Shown: in pieces, positions 34,401 through 45,470 of the stretch
How positions within the stretch are numbered: the first letter of the stretch is position 1
Layout of the letters: every line of letters starts with the position of its first letter
Source of the DNA: Opisthorchis felineus
Lineage: Eukaryota > Platyhelminthes > Trematoda > Opisthorchiida > Opisthorchiidae
Assembly: GCA_004794785.1 (NCBI GenBank)
Contig: SJOL01006480.1
Location: 855,936-919,935, forward strand
Length of the DNA: 64,000 nucleotides
Direction: 5' to 3'
Notes under the pieces: generated by a model
What the model was told of the DNA's origin: nothing
Database searches by the model: none
Seen by the model: only the letters and a program-made list of their open reading frames with translations
Translations under genes and position numbers: made by a program

Positions 34401-34984
34401 TATAGTGCGGAAGCACCGATGATTGAACGTTTCAATCAGTTTAAGGTCGTCGGCCCGAAAGGGCCGAGTTTCACGACCATGGAGTGGGACCACTTTCACA
34501 GGCGGCCCTGTAAATTCCGGGAAATTCATTTTTGACGCCACAAACGATGCAACTTAGCAAATCCTGCTCGCACTCTGGTTGTGTGTGCACTGACTTGTCA
34601 CTGTACAGTCACGGCTTATGCACCTGCTTAGATAATTGAACCAGTCACGGAACTCAGGTTACCCCCAATGAGGATTCAGAGGGACACATAAGTGAAAATC
34701 CTGAGGTGAAGCATCACAATTTGAAGGTGTAAAACACATCAAAACTGGGGATTACGTCGGAGATTCTACTTATAGTAGACTGTGCGGACTGTAAAACAGC
34801 AAGACAATGTCGGCTCTTTGTCATTATCTAGATGTAATTTCGATACCAGAAGCCCCGATCCCCTGAAGTGTACATTTCGTAAGTATATCGCTGACAAAAT
34901 TTAGCCAGAAAGAAGACAACTTGGATGAACCCCACTAATGGTAAAAAACTTTTGAACAGTTAGTCGTAAACAGTTAAACGTCAG
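34401..34984. other. No recognisable gene
   Basis: No family match; short frames only. Confidence 0.35.
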
Positions 34985-35260
34985 GGAGCTTGAAGTATAT
35001 TACAACCTTCATAGACGCCCCTCTTCAGCCAAGTACATGCAGAACTAACCCATCTACGGAGTCAAAGCCGGCGGTAAATCTGGCGCTGCTGGAGCATTTG
35101 ACGAGCATGAAGATTTGACCAATGCACTCTCTACCCGGATGAAACCCTACTGATGCTCTCGGATTTGCGTCACATATGCCGGGGTCAGGTGTCGTAGTTT
35201 ACTGAAACCAGAAGACGCGTTATGACAGATATCAGGCTGACTGGAACGCATTTTTGTTCA
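34985..35260 (-). mobile_element. RTE RT-domain relic
   Basis: In shifted frames on the minus strand: VSLISVITRLL, ECIGQIFML, LQQRQIYRR and FDSVDGLVL. These correspond to the GISLTxV, CVDHIFTLRQ and FDSVDR blocks of the other RTE copies. Heavily decayed. Confidence 0.65.
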
Positions 35261-35329
35261 CAAATAAGTCCAAACCATCTAGTTAACGCACAGTCGTCCC
35301 TAAGTAGCGCTTGCGGAAGTTTACCTGGC

Positions 35330-35990
35330 TGAGTAGCTCAATGGCGCTTCAACGCAGAAGAGGAAGAAGAAATCACAGACTACGGATCTTGCTACAAAGA
35401 CCTATGGCCAACTAAACTGCTGTTGGAAACATTCTTCCCAGCGACCTAGATGCTGGTAACGATGATGATAGGTTTACCTACCTTGGTAGCATCAGGGGTT
35501 GAGGACGGTGTTTACTTAACGAACGTGAGCAGTCATACTTTATGGCTGTGAAACCTGGCGCTCCTAACCCACCGAAATCTTCCGAATATTTGAGAACCGA
35601 TGTCTTCGTAGCATAACAAGCTTTAACTGGCTGCAGCATGTCCGTAATGAGTTTGTCCGTAAGCAATTACTAGGTAATTAGTTGGAATCGCTAGAGTAGC
35701 AGATGCTTATTAGGTTAAGGCGGCTGGGGGGGGGGCATGTACTCTGTATGTCCGACCACCGTCTAACAAAGTCCAAGTCCTTGTCAGCGAAAAATTCGTG
35801 GTAAACAGGCCATGACAATGGCAACGCGAACTGAAAGCCGATATTGTTAGACTGAGCACTACGGGGTCGTCACGCCCTCCTGGTTGGGGTCCACGTGACT
35901 CTCCCTGTGCGCATTTGGAAGCCACATAGAACGCGAGACGAAACACATGTAATTGGCGAGCTTGCCGTCACTTCTTATTCAAGCTGCCCA
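35330..35990 (+). mobile_element. RTE C-terminal region, diverged third subfamily
   Basis: Plus-strand remnant with RFTYLGSI, VILYGCETW, IFENRCLRSITSFNW, VRNEFVRKQLLG, LRRLGGGHVLCMSDHRL and PPGWGPRDSP in broken frames. It is less like families 1 and 2 than they are like each other. A G9 run interrupts it near 35726. A SINE follows at 36017. Confidence 0.7.
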
Positions 35991-36016
35991 ATTAAAGTCT
36001 GTCTGTCGTCATGTGC

Positions 36017-36171
36017 GTCATGACGGGAAGGTCCGTGGTTCAAACCCGACCTCTGCTTCTCGAATTCCTCCGTCTAGGTCTGGGCAACCTGGCAGTATCC
36101 CAACTCTCGTGCTTCCTTCGGGTGGCATGGCAGTCAGGCGCCGAAAGGGTACTACAGCTGAACGATTTTTA
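36017..36171 (+). mobile_element. 5'-truncated SINE with near-perfect target duplication
   Basis: Starts just before the B box (GTGGTTCAAACCCGACC), continues through TCTGGGCAACCTGGCAGTA and GGGTGGCATGGCAGTCAG, then the hairpin GGCGCCGAAAGGGTAC and TACAGCTGAACGATT. It is flanked by TCTGTCGTC(A/C)TGTGC at 36002-36016 and 36172-36186 (14 of 15 match). The A box is absent, so it was probably inserted already truncated. Confidence 0.88.
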
Positions 36172-36186
36172 TCTGTCGTCCTGTGC

Positions 36187-37394
36187 TGCGTTTGTTTTGG
36201 GTGAAGTCCGTAATGGATGTTGAGTCAATCTGGATGACAGTGTCCTGCTCAAAAAAGGATGCTCAGGTGCAGTTATTTCAACGATGTTGGAAGGTTGTAA
36301 GTTTGTTAGGTATTTGCCCTTGACCGTTTTCCTAGGGAGACAGGACTTTTTGCAATTATTCCCTCCCATTTCTTTTCACTCCTTACTGGGGCCGGTCTTT
36401 CAAGATGATCGAATGGCAGCTTAGCACCAGTTCCCAATGCTAGTATCCTACTGATTATGGTAATAATGGCGATTACAGAAGACCACACCAATGTTCCCTC
36501 ACTCTGTCTCCTCAGCTTCATCTATGGTCCCACCGATACAGACCTACCTTGCACCGGATTCTCGGAGTATCTGAGGCAGTCTAAGCACGTTTCCGTCCGT
36601 ATGGGTGAATTTCACAATGGAGGCAAGTGGTGCCTATAAAATTTCCACGTATTTCTTAGGATGTCTCCTCAACTTCATTATGGTATCCTCTGCGGGTGAT
36701 ATTCTGCTTACTGTCAGCGGGGATGCAGTGGTGAGAATTAGGTGCCACCTGAGTCTGAGTAGATCTAGTGGTTGTTTGACGACCGTATCACACGTCGCCT
36801 CTCACTGAGAGGACAACCGCAAACGAAGGATCACGAGTAGCGATGCTTTGCGGTGATATGGTAGATAAGTGGCTAATTGGCGCTGATCTATAGCGCTTTA
36901 TGAGTGGATCGCCAGATGAATGACCTCCACTTATCTCGTACGGTTATTGGTAACAATCCATCACTGCGTGGCGAAGAGGGTCGGCAGATAAAGTGAAGCA
37001 AAGTGAAGGATGGGAGGAGGAAGGCGCGAAGTTCGCGTTAAAGTGATTGCTGACATGCTACTAGCTGGTTAGGCCTGAGCAACATGTCGGTCAAGTAAGT
37101 GTGCCATGATGTCGTTCTGATCCATGAACCATGCACACGAGTAAGGTGGTTATGGTCGTCACAGTCCCTGGTCAACGACAGGGACGGAACATGAAAGAAT
37201 GGAAAAATGTCGAAGACGAAACGCGGGCAGCAAAGTTAACTGAGTACCACTGACTTCGCGATTCAGCCATCCAGGCAAGGGTCTCCAGCCACGTTTTGGG
37301 TGGGTATTTAGCTCCCCACCCAGGCAGACTAACTTCTTCAGCAGCAGACCACGCACAAGTACAGTGGCTGTAGCTGCCACAGTTCCATTTGCCG
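36187..37394. other. No recognisable gene
   Basis: Short frames with no known domain. No match to the repeat families of the window. Confidence 0.4.
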
Positions 37395-37455
37395 GTGGTC
37401 TGGGACTTTCTGGTCAGTAATTTCGCGCTTTAACCACTGAGCCGTCTCGGCGAAA
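37395..37455 (-). repeat. Degenerate SINE head relic
   Basis: CCGAGACGGCTCAGTGG and TAAAGCGCGAAATTACTGACC on the minus strand match the SINE's tRNA-like head. The B box is largely lost. Confidence 0.55.
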
Positions 37456-37484
37456 TTTAAACTTGGAAGATCGGGAGGGGAAGC

Positions 37485-40400
37485 ATTCCGTTGAGTGCAA
37501 CAGCTTGGATGCCTACGCGCCATCGAGCGTGCGACTGCAACATATCTGTCACCGTACCTAACCATCGATATACCCTTATGGGATCCCTATCCACAAAGAC
37601 AGTAATGATCAACACAGTTGGTAATGGCTTCTTTACTTCGCTTCCAAGTCATTGCTTGAGCTCCCCTGGCTCATTTGCATCCTCTACGTGGTTGTGCGAA
37701 AAGGGTTTTTGAAAAAGTTCATCGACACGCATACAGAACACTTGACTAGGTCAGCGTAACCTATTGTGTGTAATCGGCTCACCAATGGTGGGCGAGCTTT
37801 CTTCTCATTCATTCGAAGGATCATTCGACCCAGATCCGAGATGCATATGATGCTCCGAAGACAACGATGGTCAAACACTGAGAGTTTCCTGACATTCTCA
37901 GCTCGCAGCGGCCAGATTTCTGATACACATAGGAGCACTGCAGCACTAAAAAACTCGACCCTCGACAGATAAGCTGATGTAACTCTTGTGATACGGATGG
38001 TGCAGATTGACAAACCCATAGTGGGCTCCCCAGTCCGAATGGAACTATCATCTTCAAATACATCACCGAGGCTGGTACAGCTACCCAAGTAGACAAATTT
38101 GTCTACTACTCCGATCTGCAAGCGTGAGCCTCGGGTTCGAGTCCACTCAGTCTTGGAGCAGCACTCAACACTTTGCAGGCGTGAAGCGTATACCAAACCA
38201 TGAGGCAGGATTAACTTGACTACTCAATATTGTTTGCATTACGAGCGTACCACATTTAGAGCTAATTCGTCTGCGTACTCCATATCTGTGAGAGAAAGAC
38301 GTTGGAAGATTCCGACCCCACAGGCATTAGAGACTGGGAGTGAGCCTCCTACGATCGCACCGATGAATAAGTCTAACAGAAAAGGAAAAAGATAATAGCC
38401 TTGCCTGACACCAATCGATGTAGTGAACTCAGGCAACTGCATAGTGCAATCCTTCACGCGTCCACAGGAGTTGCCGTACAGCGCCTTAAGGAAGGCCGGG
38501 AATTTGTGGGGGAAGACTTTGCCCAATGGATACTTTCATAGTGTTCGACGGTCAACAGTCACAGGCAGTCAAAAAGACGACCATTGTTGACTACTGCAAT
38601 CAGTGTCACTGTTCCGAAATCTGCTAGTGAATCAATACAGAGAGTGGACAATGAATTCTCCGTTTGGTTTTCCCTCTGTGTTCAGCCAACCTTCGAAGGA
38701 TGAGACTAGGGAGCACTTTTAATGCCACAGCTACTAAACTAGTGCCACGATGATTATCACACAGGAATCGCCTTCCCTTTGTGAAGAGGGATGACTGTTT
38801 ATGTAACCCATCCTACGGGCACTTTCTCTACACTCCATATACCCCCAAGTTTTCAGGTGGGCAACAGAGTCTCTTCGCTCTCTCTTGAGAGAGCTGTATA
38901 CAGGCCGTTCGATCCTGGGGCCTTCTCGTTCTTTAGGGGATATCGCGTACCTTCTTTCTTCTAATGGGTAATTGAGGTTCACAACCCATTCCCGCACATG
39001 AACTATATCCAAAGGTTTTGTTACAGGAAGCTGGGTAAACTGTTCTTCGAAGTGATCGACTCATCTTTCCGATCTTCGTTTTTACGAATGCACCGCTGAG
39101 CCTTTTATCACCTACCGTTCCACTAACAGTTATTTTCTTTTGGTACATCGGTTTAATCTCCTGAACTTTCATCGTCCACCAGAGCCATTGGTTTTTCCTT
39201 AGACTGTTCACTCTTCGGTGTTTGAAGAATTTGCGTGCGCCGTCGTACTTGCTGCCTGCTGGCATGGATTTCCTAGCAGCGAGCCCGACGATATCCAGTG
39301 GCCATTTGGTCGTACCGGAGATAATAAATATGGTCATGATAATAATGGTAATAGTGACAATAATTGTTCAGCTATGACGCCCTTTCGGCACCTAGCTGAC
39401 ATGCTACCCGAAGGAAGCATGAGGGCTGAGATACTGCTAGGTTGCCCGAGCCTAGACAATCGAGATGCTGAGGTTGGGTTCAAACCACGGAACTTCCGGT
39501 CAGTAAGTTCGCGCCTTAACCATTGAACTATCTCGAGCTGTGTCGTACCGGAGAAGTCGGACAGATAGCTTTGAACACAGCTAGCATAGCTCCTTTTGCA
39601 CTTTGTGATGCTACTTCCACGTGCTCGTTCCCAGTAATGTGTTGGTTCATTACACAGAGTAGTTGAACTAGCTTATCGATGTTGCCGAGCTATGGTAGTT
39701 CACCAAAAATAATGGATTGGCACGTCTGAAGAAAAGCGGACCGCCAAAAATGCCAGCATTATGGTGTGAGCGGAGCCAAGTCGTGCACCTCATAAGAAGA
39801 AGCAGTCTTGAATCGTGGCTCTTCATCAGTGGCAGATGGGAACATTATTCAATTAGAGTCACGGCTAATTTGCACTTGGTGGACTCCAGGTTACACGATG
39901 CGACGCAACTAGAAGAGTCACCGCCCGCTGTCCGTGCGGCCAGTATCGACCCATTTTCGACCACCCAGATATTTCCAAAGAGCTCACATCAGCGACCTGG
40001 GCATTCATATCGTCCGAAAAGATGGCAGTTTCAGTGCTTCTTGATTGACGAGTGAGTCCGGATAAGTCTCTGTATAAATGATCCCTGATAAGTCGGAGGA
40101 GCTGAAGGAGTTTGGAAATCAGAATTCCAGTCCATTAGAACAGACACAGACACTACAAGTAGGTACCGGTTTTGACGTCGAGCGGTGTTGAGTCTCATTG
40201 GGCTGGATAACCAGAGAGCGCAAACAAGATTGTTCGGTGACAGCAGATCCAGCAAAGCGCGTTCAGCATTGGAGATTTATGCAACTTCCACAAGATTCGT
40301 CGCTTCTGGATCGGTAGACGCATGAAGAGTAAAACGTGGAAAAGCTGAGTTCGTCCCGGGTACTGTAATGCACGACGACGCTTGAGTTATGCATGTGTCC

Positions 40401-40520
40401 TTGAGGGATGTAGCTTTATCTACCTTGACGGATTGCAGGGTCTGGGCGAGTACTGCCTGTTTGCCAATTTGACAGAGTACGGACGTTGAAAGCTCTTACA
40501 CAGAAAGACCTTACAGACTT
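37485..40520 (-). mobile_element. RTE family 2, second long copy, split by a SINE
   Basis: Minus-strand copy from about 40515 (IGKQAVLAQTL-like endonuclease start, broken) through the endonuclease (40255-40031) and linker (39337-38933). The RT (38526-38239) has SIGVRQGYYLFPFLLDLFI and a catalytic box changed to YADE. The C-terminal region (38196-37684) has SSIRTGEP, SEIWPLRAENVRKLSVFDH and CLRSI. It ends at the family 2 3' region near 37490. More decayed than the 29225-33620 copy, with many stops. Its 3' terminal 100 bases or so appear to be missing. Confidence 0.82.
39322..39541 (-). mobile_element. tRNA-derived SINE inside RTE family 2, perfect 13-bp target duplication
   Basis: Minus-strand full SINE: head CTCGAGATAGTTCAATGG and GTGGTTTGAACCCAACC, the 3' hairpin (GGTGCCGAAAGGGCGTC), TAGCTGAACAATTATT, and a long degraded ATT/ATC tail of about 40 bases at 39322-39365. 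It is flanked by GTCGTACCGGAGA at 39309-39321 and 39542-39554. The host RTE reads through cleanly when the insert and one repeat are removed, so the SINE arrived after the RTE. Confidence 0.93.
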
Positions 40521-41009
40521 ATCATGCACATGCTATCTCTGGAAGGCCGGTGACAAAATTTCAAGTAATTCCCTCTAACAAGGCACGATTAATTGGGACC
40601 CTGAATAAAAACAGTATCCCTAAAGGATTCTCTCCGGTATGGTTTATGGGCTCTCTGATTCTGAAGCTGATCAGGGAGTTAAGGGGATATGAACTGATCT
40701 TCGATAAGAGCGCGGAAACCTGGATGAGGGTTAATCACTATTCCATGGAGACAGTCAGTTTATCGGCCATAAACCATGCGCTAAAGGAAAAGTTGCTTCC
40801 AGGTGCTACGATTCCGACAAACGGAAAATGGGAGAGAACAGCCAGGCACTCAAGGCGATGGCATGATCAGTTGAATGAGGTTTAACCACTCTGGTTCTCT
40901 GGAGTAACGTGGAACTGGGCAGCTACACATTTAAAGAGATAGTTTACGTACAAGAGCACCATTGACTGTGTGACTGAGCCACGTCAGCCAGTGTTCTTAA
41001 GCACTGATG
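40521..41009 (+). other. Unassigned open frame, no recognised product
   Basis: A 111-residue plus-strand frame (40550-40885) with no motif I recognise. It lies between two RTE copies and may be chance or an unrecognised repeat. Nothing else was seen in this stretch. Confidence 0.25.
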
Positions 41010-41097
41010 TGTTGAGTCCCCGGGTCCCCAGGCAGGGTATTTGTCAACACGACTGAGTTAACAGGTTATGGCTTTCATACTTCGTTGCCAGGTCACG
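41010..41097 (-). mobile_element. RTE family 2 short 3' fragment
   Basis: GAGTCCCCGGGTCCCCAGGCA and TTATGGCTTTCATACTTCGT..GCCAGGTCA match the family 2 3' region at 29460-29560 on the minus strand. It abuts the following plus-strand RTE. Confidence 0.65.
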
Positions 41098-41099
41098 GA

Positions 41100-43090
41100 A
41101 AGCCCATATCTTGATAAAACTGAGTGTCCGAGCAGACGGAGAAGCTTAATGGACCCGAACGGCCGAAGAAATGGAAGAGGCAAAAATGCTGGAAACGTCC
41201 ACAAGCCGTTCCACTTGATTTGTTCGACTGGTCCTCATGGACCAAAATGGCTCTCTGATATCCAGCAAAGAAAGTTTGGACCGCTAGACACAATACTTCG
41301 AACAAGAATTCAGTTGTCCACCTGCTACTACCAATCCAGACTTCCGACCTTCAACAGAAAGGTGGAATGTGAACATGGAACCACCCTCAGCCTCAGATGT
41401 GTCCGAGTGTATATATTTACTCAAGCGTCGTCGTGCTTGTGGCCCTGACGACTTCCCACCTGCCCTGTTCAAGGATGGCGGTGAATCCCTCAGCCAGTGA
41501 CTGTCTAGCCTATATGCATCCACCCGGGAGAAAGAGACCGTCCCAGACAACTTGAGTGAGTTGATAATAGTGCCCATTTTCAAAAAAGGGACTCGCAGTG
41601 AATATAGTAGCCACATATGTGTTAGTTTGACTCCCGTTATACCAAGGCTTCTGGAGTCACTGATTCTTCGTCGTCTTACGCCGGCACGCAAATCTTTGGC
41701 CCGTGAGCATCAAGCCGGATGTCGACCAGGAATAGGTTGCGTGGACCACATTTTCACACTCCGCCAGATGTTAGAGCGACGCCAAATGTACAAGCGACCC
41801 ACAATCTTAGTATTCCTTGACTTCAAGGGTGCGTTCGATTCTGTCGATCGGTCAGTGTTGTTAACTACACTTGCTCAACAGGGTATGCCCCAGAAGTTTA
41901 TGAACATAATCCGGTCCCTATATTCAGATACCACTGGGGGTGTGACAGCGCATGGTGAGCTCTCCAACAGCTTCCCTACAAAAAGTGGTGTCCGACAAGG
42001 ATGTTCATTCTTTCCTTTCGTGTTCAACTTCCTAATTTATTAAATAATGAGGAGAATGCTGGAAGGTCTTCAAAACTCCGGTGTTCAAATTGATCTGGAG
42101 TAAGCAGACGACATCGCCCTCATCTTTGAAGACAAAAGCGCAGCACAAGCTCTCTTGAGTAAACTGACTACCACTATTCTTTCCTTCGGCATGCGCCTAG
42201 CACCTTCAAAAAGCGAAGTTATGCTTCAGAACATGCAGACTCTGAACATACCCTTTACAATTCAAGGAGAATCACTGGAGGCTGTGGAGAATTTTACACA
42301 CATCGGTAGTTGTATTAGCTCTGACAGAAGTGTGTTTGATGAAGTCAGAGGACGAATGTCAACGGCCAGAATTAAGTTTGCTAATTTTCGTCAGTTGTGG
42401 CGTCAAAAGGGCATACCACGGGTCTCAAGGGTTGTGTGTGCCAGGCAACAGTATGGGCTGTATTGTTGTATGGTTGCGAAATATGGCCTTTGCGGAGAAG
42501 TCTTCAGGTTTTTGACCACAGATGCCTTAGAAGCGTTGCTGGCGTTGGATGGCGTCAACGGATTAGTAACGAGGTGGATCAAAAACAGGTGTTTCGTTGC
42601 GTAGCAGGTACTTCAATTGTGGAAAACATCCAGCACCATCGACTACGGTGGCTCGACCACGTGTTACGCATGCAAAAACACCGTCTACCGAGAAGAGTGT
42701 TGCTCTCTGTGCCTCCTTCTGAATGGCACACACCGCGAGGTGGACAACGTATGAATTAGAAGAAGAGTGCGAGAGTACGAAGAGTTCGGGTGGTGTTGGT
42801 GCAGTACGCCTTCTAGGATGGAGTACCCGTGACCACACCTGCACTTGGCTGGAGGTATTGAGAAAAATGGCGGCTGAACGACTTCAGTGGGGTTCGTGTT
42901 GTCAGTTTCTTTCTAGATTGTCTGGCAGAGCGCTTGGAGGTGCAGGCACTTCAGAAAGATTGCGATAGGCCAGCGCCAGGTCCCCTCTCTTCTTTTCAAT
43001 ATAAGACTTTAAATATGACTAGATAAACTTTGTGGTTGTACGGCAGTTATGCATCAGTGTCAACACATATATTGCTATCTCCGATGACGA
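41100..43090 (+). mobile_element. RTE, family 1-like divergent subfamily, linker to 3' end
   Basis: Plus-strand element. A linker (41170-41500) contains NVHKPFHLICSTGPHGPK and a shifted GPDDFPPALFKDGG. The RT (41552-42043) has LIIVPIFKKGTR, LILRRLTPARKSLAREHQAG, GCVDHIFTLRQMLERR, TILVFLDFKGAFDSVDR (motif A) and SGVRQGCSFFPFVFNF (motif B). Motif C YADD has its Tyr codon replaced by TAA at 42101-42103, leaving ADD. Then come YGCEIWPLRRSLQVFDHRCL and LDHVLRMQKHRLPRRVLLS (42397-42759), LGWSTRDHTCTWLE, and a 3' end with GATGACGATGGTGATGATTGATG. The 5' endonuclease is missing. This is the best-preserved RT domain of its family here. Confidence 0.9.
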
Positions 43091-43487
43091 TGGTGATGAT
43101 TGATGCCCAAATTGGCAAAAGCAGTCCTGGCCTCTGAGATTCGTGCATTGACTTCGTTTGCCACATTGCCGTCAGAGCTAATGCAAAGTTCAAGTAAGGA
43201 GGAGGACTTGAAGTCGTTATGACACCGGATCTGAGGTGAGTGGAAGACTTCCGAAAGAAGAAACTGCCGCTACTAGACTTATGTGGATCATTGAAGTAAT
43301 TCACAGAAGTAAACAAGGAATCGTTACGCTTCCTGTCAATGTGTTGAATTATTGGTAGCTGAGGTGGGTTTATTGGTTGTTGATCAGATGGCTGTTGATC
43401 TGTTTGCCGAGCTTGGTAATTGACTTGCAAACGTTTCGTCACCATACGAGGAGACATCGGTGCGCACTGCATCATTCGGAAGCCCAC
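43047..43487 (-). other. Unassigned 146-codon open frame through a repeated unit
   Basis: A minus-strand frame starting inside the repeat unit described next (APMSPRMVTKRL, DQQPSDQQP) and continuing into 43085-43372. The peptide is Ser/Pro/Gln-rich and hydrophilic and I do not recognise it. The same peptide start is also open in the two palindrome arms. It could be a remnant of a gag-like or host protein. Confidence 0.3.
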
Positions 43488-43936
43488 CAGTGGTTTAGAC
43501 TCTCCTTTGGGTTCGTTCCATCATCGATGCTTCCGTCTGGGTGGCTCCGAAGGCTACTTGCAGTCTATACATCGAGCTGTTCGATATCAGGCGTAAGGAG
43601 GATGCATAACTTGGTTGTTGATCAGATGGCTGTTGATCTGTTTGCCGAGTTTGGCAATTGACTGGCAACCGTTTCGTCACCATACTAGGAGACATCAGTG
43701 CGCACTGATGATGTCCCCTCGTATGGTGACGAAACGGTTGCCAGTAAATTGTCAAACTCGGCGAACAGATCAACAGCCATCTGATCAACAACCAAGTTAT
43801 GCATCCTCCTTACGCCTGATATCGAACAGCTCGATGTATAGACTGCAAGTAGCCTTCGGAGCCACCCAGACGAAAGCATCGATGATGGAACGAACCCAAA
43901 GGAGAGTCTAAACCACTGGTGGGCTTCCGAATGATG
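43373..43936. repeat. Direct repeat plus large palindrome (238-bp unit, then inverted 235-bp arms)
   Basis: A segment U (43373-43469) is followed by V (43470-43610), a second U (43611-43701), then inverted U and inverted V to 43936. The direct repeat period is 238 bases. The inverted repeat arms run 43470-43701 and 43702-43936 with only a handful of mismatches. They meet at the perfect 12-base palindrome CAGTGCGCACTG (43696-43707) with no spacer. The close match implies a recent origin. The unit has no counterpart elsewhere in the window. Confidence 0.93.
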
Positions 43937-44393
43937 GAGTACAGGGAAAGTGCGGAGGCTGCGCGCATTTTAGCTGGGCTATGGCCTACTAAGGAGACCC
44001 CTGTACACAAGGAGAATCCTAGATATGAAGCTTGGGACGGCACTGAAGGAATATTCCAGTCAGTAATGGAAGCACAGTGCGGGACACTGATTTGAGTTGT
44101 ATGAAAATTAGGGGCTTCGTTTAGACCATTTCATCACAATATCATCGACGGCAATTAACTCTACCGGGTGAAGTAACAGCTGCTGTGTGGGATGTATTCA
44201 AGAGAAAACGAGCCGACTATCCACTGACCAGAACCATCAGTGGTTGTTACATGCCACGTTTCAACACTGTCCCATCTTGGAAGACACCCAGCGACACCCA
44301 GACTTTCCTGGGAGGACATAGTTTGCCCCATTCTAAGCTCCCGTCACTCAGGTTTAGCCAGACACAAGGCATCGTTCTGGGTATATGAGGACT
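43937..44393. other. No recognisable gene
   Basis: Short frames only, no family match. Confidence 0.35.
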
Positions 44394-44570
44394 CTACTTG
44401 GGTAGTATATGACTGAACCATCTTAGCTTGCAGTGCTGGATACAGTCCACAAGTGAAGTACTCATTGCATCACCAAACACCCAATTTCCGAACACCTTAC
44501 TACAGATCCGATGGTTCCAACCGCAAATCGGTGGGCAAAGATCTGAAAAGTTCTCTGATCCATTGCCCGT
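44394..44570 (-). mobile_element. RTE C-terminal domain relic
   Basis: A minus-strand frame contains GWNHRICSKV, NWVFGDAMSTSLVDCIQHC and LRWFSHIL. It corresponds to the GW..RIRNEA..RVFG..SIEE and LRWLGHVLRM blocks of the RTE copies. Confidence 0.7.
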
Positions 44571-44989
44571 AACGACTACATTTTGCAAGCGTACAATGCA
44601 AATCTCACGGTCCGGATCTCGCTGCAATTCTCGGGGCGAGTTTCCACATGATCCCGCAAGGCGAAGTGAAATAGGCGATGTAAAAAAGGCCTGTTACAAC
44701 GGGAGTTAAGCCCATGCTTCTGTGATCATTACATTGACTACGGTATTCTCTGAACCTGGACGTTACTAGTTCATACCAGTTGATTGAAACGGTCCCTTTC
44801 GCTCATATGGAAGCATATAATTTAGACAAGCAATAAATGAACATTTCAACCCTATCCTTAAACTGAACGAGTGGAAGTTTGCCAAGGCGAACAGCTTGAG
44901 GGAGAAGTGCGTTTTCGAGGCCGTCGAAGGTCTCAAATTAGCGATTCATAAATTTGTTACCGGTCAGGAGACCGAATGAACCATAGCAG
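44571..44989. other. No recognisable gene
   Basis: AT-moderate sequence without open frames of note. Confidence 0.35.
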
Positions 44990-44994
44990 TTGAC

Positions 44995-45125
44995 TAGTTG
45001 AATTCAGCCATCTATCTATGCAGTTCAGCTACCTACCCCACATCCTCAAGTCATTCGTAAACGAAATTGTGGCAGCTAGAACAACTGTACGGCAAGTACG
45101 CGGCTTTTACAGCTGATGATAATAA
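44995..45125 (+). mobile_element. RTE family 2 extreme 3' end
   Basis: CAGCTACCTACCCCACATCC, GTAAACGAAATTGTGGCAGC and ACGGCAAGTACGCGGC match the family 2 3' end. It finishes TTTTACAGCTGATGATAATAA (45105-45125). This terminus is nearly the same as the SINE 3' end. Confidence 0.78.
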
Positions 45126-45470
45126 GCTGAATTGTTGCTGAAAGTGTTCAGTCCACAGATTCGATGTTTTTCTTCTGGAACGGAGAGAACCACTTTTGAA
45201 ATTGATTACTTCGATCACCAAAGGCCTTTTGAGGCCCGCTGTACGTCCCAGTCGGGACAATTCTGGGGTTCTTCGCCTGGACCCAACAGGCTTCTCGATG
45301 TTCCTATTCACGTGACATCTGACAATTCGGGCTGTGATGCACCCTCTGTCTCGAGAAAGGCTAGAACCTTCTTCAACATTCGGAGCTTGGATGTAGCCGG
45401 CGGCGCCGTACCACAAGCAGAGCCTTGTATCTTGCAGGGTTGTGAACAGCACTTTCCGGAAAGGGTCATT
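45126..45470 (-). mobile_element. RTE linker-region relic
   Basis: On the minus strand: LSRLGRTAGLKRP, VIEVINFKSGSLRSRR and LWTEHFQQQFS. This matches the linker between endonuclease and RT in flatworm RTEs (the LFQLIRxTGPRxP..WAEHFEQQFS type). It lies head to head with the family 2 3' end. Confidence 0.65.

Noticed and set aside
45100..45125. CTGATGA here as a third hammerhead core
   Set aside because: No GAAA partner, no helix II and no helix I complementarity nearby; it is part of the RTE 3' terminus.
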